Assembly (NCBI GenBank): GCA_963724825.1
Contig: CAVRWT010000023.1
Coordinates: forward strand, 1-27,307
From: JALYNX01 sp963724825
GTDB taxonomy: Bacteria > Actinomycetota > Acidimicrobiia > Spongiisociales > ZC4RG35
DNA: 27,307 nt
Reading direction: 5' to 3'
The notes beneath the pieces are model-generated. The model was not told where the DNA came from. It searched no databases and worked only from the letters and a program-made list of their open reading frames with translations. This document shows positions 16,960 to 23,095 of the stretch, piece by piece. Numbering within the stretch: the stretch's first letter is position 1; the number at the start of each line of letters is the position of its first letter. The translations under genes and the position numbers were made by a program.

Positions 16960-17609
16960 ATGATCGACGTCGGAACCGACGAGCCGAGGGCCGGCACCCA
17001 ACGGAAGCCCCGGGTCTGGCTCGCCGCAGGCTTGGCCGCGGTTGGAGCGTTGGCGCTGGGGATCGCCCTTCGGATCGGCGACGGGGAGGGGAGCCCGGTT
17101 TCGGTGGCCAACGCCTACATGGAGGCGAGAGACAATCTCGACGCCGACACCATCGAGGCGTTGTTCGCGGCCGATATCGCCAATCAGCGATGGCTTCATC
17201 GAGACGATCGACCAGTACCCGCGCTACTTCGACTGGCTCCGCGCGTCGAACTGGCGATGGGACATCGGCAACCTGCGCCGAGGCCTCCACAGGGCCAGGA
17301 GGCACTCTGGTCCGCTGTGACTACGTCAGTGAGAACGACTGGACGCGAGCCCTGTCTCATGCGCCCATCTCCGGCTTCATCGAGATCCTGGTGACCGACG
17401 GTGAGATCACTGGTCTGGTCCACACCGGTGAGATCGCACAGTTCGATGAGGTCTGGGACACGGTGACCGAGTGGATCGCAGCCAACCATCCGGACACGGT
17501 CGATCAGGTCCTCACCCCCGACCTGCGCAGTCCGATCCTCGACGCCAACTCGGTCGCTCTCTGGGAGCAATACACCGAGGAGTTCTCTGCCTCGGCCGAG
17601 ACAGGCTGA
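16960..17609 (+). CDS. Single-pass membrane protein with NTF2-like outer domain (paralogue A), two frameshifts
   Basis: Product of unknown function. Three reading-frame pieces (16960-17184, 17186-17272, 17274-17609) join into a 215-residue protein if one base is removed near 17185 and one near 17272-17273. It has a short basic N-terminus, one transmembrane helix (VWLAAGLAAVGALALGIAL, residues 19-37) and an outer domain starting SVANAYMEARDNLDADTIEA, which looks like the first helix of an NTF2/SnoaL-like fold. It is paralogous to the gene at 18346-19093: both contain STGPxGxLVxC in the middle and S[VI]ALWEQY near the end. It lacks the long cytoplasmic N-terminus of that paralogue. The fold call is an inference from pattern only. 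Confidence 0.72.
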
Positions 17610-17632
17610 ACCATGCCGAAGGATCGGCTGGC

Positions 17633-17653
17633 CCCACGTCCGCGGGCCGTGGG
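17633..17653 (+). terminator. Hairpin after paralogue A, possible weak terminator
   Basis: CCCACG (17633-17638) and CGTGGG (17648-17653) form a perfect 6-bp GC-rich stem with a 9-base loop, 24 bases after the stop codon. No U-run follows, so it would be a weak or factor-dependent terminator at best. Confidence 0.3.
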
Positions 17654-17797
17654 ACTCAGCCGCGCAACCCCCCGGTTGCTCTCGACCAATCAGTGCCCGG
17701 ACGAGGAGAATGGTCACCTGCAAAAGACCCGGTTACCTTGGGAGCGAGTCGGGCACTGGACTATGTGATGAGGACTGTCACCCGAAACGGACAGATC

Positions 17798-18349
17798 ATG
17801 TCGGACGAGGAAGCGAGATTCGCCGAGCTCTACCGCCGTTACGGCAGGCAACTCAACGCCTACTGCCTCCGACGAACACCACGATCTCAGGCAGCCGACG
17901 CCGTCGCCGAGACCTTCCTGGTGGCTTGGCGGAAGAATCGAACAGATCCCCGAGGGGGAGGCCGCACTCCCCTGGCTTTATGCAGTGGCCTATCGGGTTG
18001 CTCTCCCACCAATGGCGACACAAGGCACGCAGCCGAAGACTGATCGAACGTCTCGGAGGTCTCGCCGATGTCGAAGCCCCACCCCCCGATGTTCTCCTGA
18101 TCCAGAAACGAGGAGTACCGGATGGTGATCAAGGCGTCGTCGCGGCTGAAGTCGATCGACCAAGAGGTGCTGCGTCTGACCCTGTGGGAGGAATTGTCAC
18201 ACGCTGACGTCAGCCGTAGTCCTCGGGATCGAGGCCAGCGCCGTCAAACAACGGGCCTACCGGGCCCGTCGCAATCTCGCCAACGAGTACCAGAAGATCG
18301 ACCAAAGGTCGCCAACCCCCCGCTGCTCTCGAAAGGAGGTGAATCGTGA
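17798..18349 (+). CDS. ECF-type RNA polymerase sigma factor, broken by five indels
   Basis: Repairing five single-base indels (extra bases near 17933, 17997-18000, 18106-18109 and 18211-18212; one missing near 18303-18306) gives a continuous 182-residue sigma-70-family protein. Region 2 reads FAELYRRYGRQLNAYCLRR, AVAETFLVAWRRIEQIP and ALPWLYAVAYRVLSHQWRHK; region 4 reads LKSIDQEVLRLTLWEELSHA and LGIEASAVKQRAYRARRNLA. No region 3 is present, as expected for ECF factors. ATG 17798 gives the cleanest N-terminus; ATG 17768 is in frame. Its stop overlaps the start of the next gene as GTGA, so the two are likely translated together. The following membrane protein is a candidate anti-sigma partner. 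Confidence 0.78.
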
Positions 18350-19093
18350 CCAACGAAGATCAGATCGCAGCCCTGTTCGCCCGAGCGAACCCGGTGCCGT
18401 CCCTGGATCTACTCGACCCGGTCGAGCCGTTGGACATGCGAGCATCTCACCCATCAATCCGAGAGGAGCAGCGCCATGACCGAGGTAAAGACCGCCGAGA
18501 GGAAGGCCGACAAGCCCGCGCCGAAGCCATGGCTGGTGCCAGTCCTGGCGACCGCCCTGATTGCGGTGGTGGCAGGGGCGCTCTTGGTCAATGTGGACAG
18601 TGGGGTCGCCTCGCCCGAATCGGTGGCGACCGCATACATCGATGCGCTTGTCCAGCACGATGCTCAGGCCATCGGGGAACTGCTGGCGCCAAGCGGCCAT
18701 AACGACCTCGATATTGCCTGGGAGCGAGCAGTCGGGCGGGTCCGCACAGACCCCGTTTGCGAGGAGCGTTCGACAGGGCCAGATGGAATCCTGGTCAAAT
18801 GCACCTTCGGCATAGAGACGGACTTGACTCGAGCTCTCGATCTCGAGCCTGCCTCCGGGACATCCATGATCCTGGTCAGCCAGGAACACGTCCGAACCGT
18901 CTCAGAGGGCATGAACAACGCAGATGGCGTACACGGAGGGTTGGCCGCCTTTCGCACTTGGTTGGATGAGAACCACCCAACGGACGTCGCGACCATGTAT
19001 GACCTCCCAAGTGGCGATTACCGAAGTACCCCGGCGTCGATCGCCCTCTGGGAGCAGTACGTCGACGAGTTCGTGGCGTCGCACGGGGGCTGA
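18346..19093 (+). CDS. Single-pass membrane protein with NTF2-like outer domain (paralogue B), candidate anti-sigma factor, one frameshift
   Basis: The GTG at 18346 follows a strong AAAGGAGGTG and opens MTNEDQIAALFARANPVPSL. Removing one base near 18439 joins this to the main frame and gives 248 residues. Segments are: a cytoplasmic N-terminus of about 62 residues, one transmembrane helix (LVPVLATALIAVVAGALL, about 63-82), and an outer NTF2/SnoaL-like domain (ESVATAYIDALVQHDAQAIG ... SIALWEQYVDEF). The order cytoplasmic segment, helix, sensor domain, directly behind an ECF gene, is how anti-sigma factors are built. No zinc-binding HxxxCxxC motif is seen. An internal ATG at 18476 also has an AGAGGAG 7 bases upstream and gives an intact 205-residue protein, so a shorter product is possible. 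Confidence 0.72.
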
Positions 19094-19113
19094 CCAACCA
19101 CAGCTACGAAAGG

Positions 19114-19141
19114 TCACGGAGACGTACCATCGTCTCCGTGA
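19114..19141 (+). promoter_or_regulatory. 28-bp palindrome enclosing the -10 box of the cytosine deaminase gene
   Basis: TCACGGAGACG (19114-19124) and its exact reverse complement CGTCTCCGTGA (19131-19141) flank TACCAT (19125-19130). TACCAT matches TATAAT at four of six bases and lies exactly 7 bases before the GTG at 19138. The predicted transcript would therefore begin at or near the start codon, and the palindrome would act as DNA, most simply as a repressor operator. If transcription starts further upstream, the same repeat would form an 11-bp hairpin that hides the start codon. Confidence 0.55.
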
Positions 19142-19581
19142 CCGACCCGCTTCTCGACGCAGCCATTACTGAGGCCGAAAAGGGTCTGGCCGAGGGTGGG
19201 ATCCCGATCGGCTCGGTGCTGGTGGTCGATGACCAGATCGCAGGCCGGGGTCACAACCGGCGGATCCAGAAGGGAAGCCCGACCCTGCACGGGGAGATGG
19301 ATGCCCTGGAGAACGCAGGTCGTCTCCCCGCCTCCGCCTATCGGAGATCCACCATCTACACCACGCTCTCCCCCTGCGACATGTGCACTGGGGCCATCCT
19401 CCTCTACGGGATACCGAAGGTGGTGATCGGTGAGAATCGCACCTTCATGGGTGCCGAGGACCTCCTTCGGTCAAGAGGTGTCGAGGTCGTCGTGGTCGAC
19501 GATCAGCGTTGTGTATCGATGATGGAGGACTTCATTGCCGCCAACCCCAACCTCTGGAACGAGGACATCGGCGAGCCTTGA
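19138..19581 (+). CDS. Cytosine deaminase, yeast FCY1-like (CDA fold)
   Basis: Zinc hydrolase that deaminates cytosine to uracil. The 147-residue protein has the CDA-fold zinc site: HGE (H51, catalytic E53) and PCDMC (C80, C83). It matches yeast Fcy1 closely beyond the motif, with GGIPIG near 20-25, QKGSPTLHGEMDALENAGRL, YTTLSPCDMCTGAILLYGIP and a C-terminal EDIGE. This resemblance favours a free-base cytosine deaminase over a tRNA adenosine deaminase (TadA), which has a different C-terminus, and it is unrelated to CodA of the amidohydrolase fold. It stands 44 bases after paralogue B. The GTG start is embedded in a palindrome that includes its -10 box, suggesting repressor control. Confidence 0.88.
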   Translation: MTDPLLDAAITEAEKGLAEGGIPIGSVLVVDDQIAGRGHNRRIQKGSPTLHGEMDALENAGRLPASAYRRSTIYTTLSPCDMCTGAILLYGIPKVVIGENRTFMGAEDLLRSRGVEVVVVDDQRCVSMMEDFIAANPNLWNEDIGEP

Positions 19582-19589
19582 GAGGCGGG

Positions 19590-20369
19590 CTACTTGCCGC
19601 GCCACACCGGAGGGCGTTTTTCCAGGAAAGCGGCGACCCCCTCCGCCATGTCCTCGGTGCCCAGGGCCACGGCTTGGGCCTGGCCCTCCCATCCCAGGGC
19701 ATCGGCCATGCTCGACTCGAACGACGCGTTGAGGGTTTGCTTCACGAACGTCTGACCCATCGGCGCCCCGGCCAGCAACGACTCGGCGAGCTCGGTTACC
19801 CGCGTCTCCAAGCCTTCCACTCCGACCACTTCGAGAACGAGCCCGATGGCGAGCGCCTCCTCGGCTCCGATGATCCGCCCCGACAGCGCCAGCTCCTTGG
19901 CCCGTTGCAGCCCGACGATCCGGGGCAGGAGCCACGACCCGCCAAAATCCACGGTGAGCCCTCGCTTGACGAAGATCTCGGAGAAACGGGCTCGGTCAGT
20001 GGCCACGACGAGATCGCAGCCGAGAGCGAGATTCATCCCGGCGCCGACCGCTACCCCGTCGACGGCCGCGATGGTCGGTTTGGTCAGTCGATGCAGGGTG
20101 AGAGCCGCCGACCCGATCTCCTTCATCCTCTGGTGTCGATCGGTAATCGACTGCAAGAGATCGAGACGACTCGGGTCGAGATCGGCCCCGGCACAGAATT
20201 CTCCGCCCGCCCCGGTCACCACCAGGATCCGTTGCTCGGAGCCCTCGAAATCCTCGAATGCAGATCGAAGCTCGCCCCAGCCGTCGAATGGGATCGCGTT
20301 CTTCCGCTCCGGGCGGTCGATGGTCAGCCATCGCACCGGGCCTCTGTCCTCCGTCGAAAGCCAGGTCAT
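19590..20369 (-). CDS. Enoyl-CoA hydratase/isomerase family protein (crotonase)
   Basis: The crotonase fold is clear across 259 residues: LTIDRPERKNAI near the start, the first oxyanion-hole segment GGEFCAGADLDPSR, and the second, AAVDGVAVGAGMNLALGCDL. FSEIFVKRGLTVDFGGSWLL follows. The Asp in VDFGG takes the place of the second catalytic Glu of classical hydratase, as in PaaG-like and isomerase members, so the exact reaction is open. It probably acts on a fatty or aromatic acyl-CoA. TACCGT lies 7 bases before the ATG, so it is probably leaderless. Its 3' end faces the cytosine deaminase with only 8 bases between the stops. Confidence 0.88.
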   Translation of the reverse strand: MTWLSTEDRGPVRWLTIDRPERKNAIPFDGWGELRSAFEDFEGSEQRILVVTGAGGEFCAGADLDPSRLDLLQSITDRHQRMKEIGSAALTLHRLTKPTIAAVDGVAVGAGMNLALGCDLVVATDRARFSEIFVKRGLTVDFGGSWLLPRIVGLQRAKELALSGRIIGAEEALAIGLVLEVVGVEGLETRVTELAESLLAGAPMGQTFVKQTLNASFESSMADALGWEGQAQAVALGTEDMAEGVAAFLEKRPPVWRGK

Positions 20370-20376
20370 GGCGTTG

Positions 20377-20406
20377 ACGGTAGACCGATGGCAGGGCCGT
20401 TACCGT
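20377..20406. promoter_or_regulatory. Divergent pair of candidate -10 elements
   Basis: On the minus strand TACCGT (20377-20382) lies 7 bases before the hydratase ATG. On the plus strand TACCGT (20401-20406) lies 6 bases before the GTG at 20413. The two identical hexamers face away from each other across 18 bases. A TTGACG on the plus strand (20374-20379) is 21 bases from the plus -10, longer than the usual spacing. Both genes would be transcribed without leaders. Confidence 0.45.
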
Positions 20407-20412
20407 TCGCTT

Positions 20413-20526
20413 GTGGGCTTCAATCCATTTCGAGAGCAGGACAAGAGCGCGGCCGATATCGCGGCCATGGTCATCGCGCTCATCGCGATCCTGGCGGTGG
20501 TGGCATGGGCGATCTTCTCGGGGTGA
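20413..20526 (+). CDS. 37-residue small membrane protein
   Basis: Product of unknown function. The GTG at 20413 opens MGFNPFREQDKSAADIAA followed by one hydrophobic helix (MVIALIAILAVVAWAIF, residues 19-35) and SG. The design is a short polar N-terminus with a C-terminal membrane anchor. Support for translation comes from the -10 box 6 bases upstream, the GTGA overlap with the next gene and the clean amphipathic-to-hydrophobic pattern. It could stabilise or recruit a membrane partner, but nothing in the sequence shows which. Confidence 0.65.
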   Translation: MGFNPFREQDKSAADIAAMVIALIAILAVVAWAIFSG

Positions 20527-20723
20527 CCGTCAGCCCGGTGCAGCCCTATGCCGCCCGCAAGGAGTACCTCTGCCCGGGTTGTCAGAACACGATCCCACCG
20601 GGAACGTTTCACGTCGTGGTGGTCCCCGATGATGAGCCGGACCTGCGCCGGCACTGGCATCACGGCTGCTGGCACAAGGAAATGCGGCGCCGCTTTGGCG
20701 CCACTCAGGCGTCGCGGCGCTGA
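20523..20723 (+). CDS. Small conserved actinobacterial protein with Cys/His zinc-site pattern
   Basis: This 66-residue protein begins at a GTG that overlaps the preceding stop as GTGA. It holds CPGC (residues 18-21) and, 22 residues on, HWHHGCW, a plausible C-x2-C...H-x2/3-C zinc site. It resembles short actinobacterial proteins of the pattern CPGCxQxIxPGxxHVV...RRHWHxxCW, sometimes annotated as ATP/GTP-binding without evidence. The role is unknown. Its last 19 bases overlap, tail to tail, the 3' end of the ABC permease gene. Confidence 0.75.
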   Translation: MTVSPVQPYAARKEYLCPGCQNTIPPGTFHVVVVPDDEPDLRRHWHHGCWHKEMRRRFGATQASRR

Positions 20724-21469
20724 AGGCCCCACCAGGTCAAGGCGAGTCCCAGAATCGTCCATCCGGCGATGATGGCCAGGGCGTGAGCCTGGCTGAGATC
20801 CCCGCCGGGGACGAATGCGCCGAACGAGCCGCCCATCTCGACGTCGAACAGCCCGTTGGTTGCCGCCGACAGTGAGACGTTCTGATAGGGAGCCCAGATG
20901 GCAAGGATGCTCTCGGCGAACGAGAAGGCGATGACCGCCCCGATCGCCGGGCCCACCGAGCGCAGCATCGCGATCGCGCCCATTGCCAGGGCAACCCAGG
21001 CGACCTGGATTACCCCCACCTTCCACACGATGTCGAGCCAATCGAGTGCTGATGGGCCGCCTTCGCCATCGGCAACGAGGGCGGTGAGCACCGCCCAACC
21101 GGCGATCCCCAACAGCATCGCCAGCCACGAGGCGGCTGTGATCACAGCCAGTCGGGCTCCGATGTGGCCCGGCTTGCTCGGATTCCGGGTCAGTGAGGTT
21201 GCCCACACCGTCGATGCCAGGTCGGCACCTATCAACACCACCGCCAGGATCATCGGGAACCAGGTCTGCCCGACCACCTGCTGCGCCCCCACCAGGAAGG
21301 CCTCGGGCTTGGCCAGCACCGGGATGTCCTGGGCCAGATCGGGGGCGACCTTGCGGAAGATGAGGAGGATGAAGGCGAGAAGCCCCACCAGGAAGCCCAG
21401 GATGAGAACCATCACCGGGTACAGCTTGCGCCGGCTGATCTTCAGGTATTCGGCGTGAACCAGGCTCAT
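20705..21469 (-). CDS. ABC-2 type transporter permease
   Basis: The 254-residue protein has about six hydrophobic helices (PVMVLILGFLVGLLAFILLI near 18-37, then around 68-85, 108-130, 145-165, 170-190 and 228-246) and an extended N-terminal cytoplasmic start MSLVHAEYLKISRRK typical of ABC-2 exporter permeases that build on transmembrane YhaP/NatB-like subunits. Its ATG overlaps the stop of the ATPase gene as ATGA, so the two are one exporter. The substrate is unknown; relatives export drugs, bacteriocins or lipids. No separate substrate-binding protein is present, as expected for an exporter. Confidence 0.85.
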   Translation of the reverse strand: MSLVHAEYLKISRRKLYPVMVLILGFLVGLLAFILLIFRKVAPDLAQDIPVLAKPEAFLVGAQQVVGQTWFPMILAVVLIGADLASTVWATSLTRNPSKPGHIGARLAVITAASWLAMLLGIAGWAVLTALVADGEGGPSALDWLDIVWKVGVIQVAWVALAMGAIAMLRSVGPAIGAVIAFSFAESILAIWAPYQNVSLSAATNGLFDVEMGGSFGAFVPGGDLSQAHALAIIAGWTILGLALTWWGLQRRDA

Positions 21470-22370
21470 GTCGACGCCTCGGATGTCATCCCCAGGAAGA
21501 CCGCTTCGAGGGAGCTTCGGGCGGAGGTCACCTCGCTCGGGTAGATCCCCGAGGCTGCGAGAACCTGGATGATGCGGCTGCCGTCCTCTTCATGGACGGT
21601 CAGGCCATCGCCAGTGGAGGTGGCTTCGATTCCGGCGGCGGCGAGCGCGGCGACCGCAGCGTTCTGGTCGACCACAACGACCCTGGTCCCTCTCCACCGT
21701 CGCCCAGCAGATCGTCCAGACTGCCCTGCGCCACCAGCCGACCGTGGTTGATGACGACCACGTAGTCGGCAAGCGCCTCGATGTCGGCAAGGTCGTGGCT
21801 GGACACCACCACGGTGCGGCCCTCATTCGCCAGCTGGCGGAGGCGCTCCCGGAAGTCCCGCTGACCGGCCGGATCCAGACCGTCGAGCGGCTCATCGAGA
21901 AGCAATAGGTCTGGCTCCCCGAGAAGCGCAGCGGCGAGAGCCAGACGCTGACGCATCCCCTTCGAGTACTGCTCGACCCGGCGATCGGCGTCCTGGGTCA
22001 GCCCGACGAACTCGATCATCTCATCGATTCGCTCGTGGCCGAAGCCGAGGGTGTCCGCCGCCACCAGGAGGTTGACCCGCCCTCCGAGGGCGCGTATCAG
22101 CCCGGGCTCCTCGATGATGGCTCCCACCTGCTTGGTGACGGCCTTCAACTCCGAAGGCACCTTGTGACCGAGGACCTCGATCCTCCCGCTGTTGGGCCGG
22201 GTCAGCCCGAGGAGGGAGCGAAACGTGGTCGTCTTCCCGGCTCCATTCGGGCCGAGGAAGCCGGTGATCGCACCTGACGGGATAGTGAAGTCGAGGCCGT
22301 CCAGCGCCTTGGTCTTCTTGTAGTGCTTGACCAGTCCTTCGACGGTGATCGCATTGGAGAGGCCGGCCAT
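21466..22370 (-). CDS. ABC transporter ATP-binding protein, split by a frameshift near the C-terminus
   Basis: ATPase of an ABC-2 exporter. Walker A GPNGAGKTT, signature YSKGMRQRLALA, Walker B LLLLDEPLDGLDP and the switch His in SSHDL are all intact. The frame then breaks: about 70 C-terminal residues (VVVVDQNAAVAALAAAGIEA ... SLEAVFLGMTSEAST) lie in another frame. Restoring one base around 21685-21691 (a GGG run, probably GGGG) gives 301 residues with the regulatory C-terminal region normal for this subfamily. The ATG at 22370 is chosen over an in-frame TTG at 22379, because TAGCTT lies 7 bases before the ATG and TTGACA 18 bases before that. Confidence 0.88.
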
Positions 22371-22377
22371 TGCGCCC

Positions 22378-22407
22378 AAGCTAGGGAAACCTGAAAACTG
22401 GTGTCAA
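22378..22407 (-). promoter_or_regulatory. Promoter of the ABC transporter genes (consensus -35)
   Basis: On the minus strand an exact TTGACA (22402-22407), an 18-base spacer and TAGCTT (22378-22383) are followed 7 bases later by the ATG. This is the best -35/-10 pair in the window. The -35 overlaps the stop codon of yraN. The transcript is predicted to be leaderless. Confidence 0.7.
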
Positions 22408-22727
22408 ACCCCGCCCGGCACCCAGTGGACCACGGCGGCCCCGGTTTCGATCCTGATCCCGACGAAGTCGACCCTGGTCGCACCGGTCTGATGGGCCAAG
22501 CGACGAACCCTTCGCCGCTTCCCGGGATCGATGGCGTCGATCGGATCGCCTTCCCCGGTGATGGCGCGGACTTCCACGGCGACCGTTTGCCCGTGGTCAA
22601 GAGCCACGATGTCGATCTCGCCGCCATCGACGCGCACGTTGCTGGCGACTATCGACAGGCCGTGATCGGTGAGAAACCTGCGGGCGAGGCTCTCGCCCAA
22701 ATGCCCGACAGTCTCGGTGTCGTTCAG
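22404..22727 (-). CDS. yraN: YraN/UPF0102 family nuclease-like protein, probable CTG start
   Basis: Small protein with a restriction-endonuclease-like fold; biochemical role unsettled. The 107 residues show GHLGESLARRFLTDHGLSIV, the GGEIDIVALD motif and VAVEVRA, in which the usual catalytic Lys of the EVK motif is Arg. No ATG or GTG is in frame near the family start. A CTG at 22727 overlaps the DUF2469 stop as CTGA and has AAGAG 8 bases upstream, giving LNDTETVGHLGE. A TTG ten... codons further on would cut into the conserved helix. Location between DUF2469 and comM follows the mycobacterial order, though an ABC exporter and other genes intervene here. Confidence 0.85.
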   Translation of the reverse strand: MNDTETVGHLGESLARRFLTDHGLSIVASNVRVDGGEIDIVALDHGQTVAVEVRAITGEGDPIDAIDPGKRRRVRRLAHQTGATRVDFVGIRIETGAAVVHWVPGGV

Positions 22728-23020
22728 AGAGACAGCTCTTGCTGTTCCAGTTCCTCGACGTTCACGTCGCGGAAGGTGAGGACTTTCACGTGCTGCAGGA
22801 AGCGGGCGGGGCGGAACATGTCCCAAACCCAAGCGTCGCGCATCTCCACCTCGAAGAAGATCGAGCCGTTGGCATCGCGCACCTGAAGGTCCACCTCGTT
22901 GGCGAGGTAGAAGCGGCGCTCGGTCTCGACGACGTACCGAAACATCGGCAGGACGTCGTGGTACTCCTTGTAGATCTTGAGCTCTACTTCGGACTCGTAG
23001 CGCTCCAGGTCCTCTTCCAT
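22724..23020 (-). CDS. DUF2469 protein, actinobacteria-specific
   Basis: This 98-residue protein of unknown function matches the conserved actinobacterial family next to lepB (Rv2901c in M. tuberculosis): MEEDLERYESEVELKIYKEY, FRYVVETERRFYLANEVDL, FEVEMRDAWVWDMFRPARF. It is largely charged with no membrane segment. GAGGAG lies 4 bases before the ATG. The stop forms a CTGA overlap with the predicted yraN start. The rnhB gene that often precedes it in actinobacteria is missing; a 75-base gap with a hairpin lies between it and lepB. Confidence 0.92.
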   Translation of the reverse strand: MEEDLERYESEVELKIYKEYHDVLPMFRYVVETERRFYLANEVDLQVRDANGSIFFEVEMRDAWVWDMFRPARFLQHVKVLTFRDVNVEELEQQELSL

Positions 23021-23040
23021 GCACTCCTCTTCACACGCTG

Positions 23041-23061
23041 CTGGCGATCATATGTCGCCAG
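23041..23061 (-). promoter_or_regulatory. Stem-loop between lepB and DUF2469
   Basis: CTGGCGA and TCGCCAG form a perfect 7-bp stem with a 7-base loop, 20 bases before the DUF2469 start. TAGGTT (23065-23070) just upstream could be a -10 box, putting the start of transcription inside the stem. A U-run does not follow, so a terminator is unlikely. Confidence 0.4.
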
Positions 23062-23095
23062 GAGAACCTAAACATCCACCAAGGACAGGGTTTTT

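Noticed and set aside
17185..18440. Programmed ribosomal frameshifting in the sigma factor region
   Set aside because: Eight shifts in three genes, mostly without slippery heptamers, cannot be programmed recoding. Sequence error or decay explains them better.
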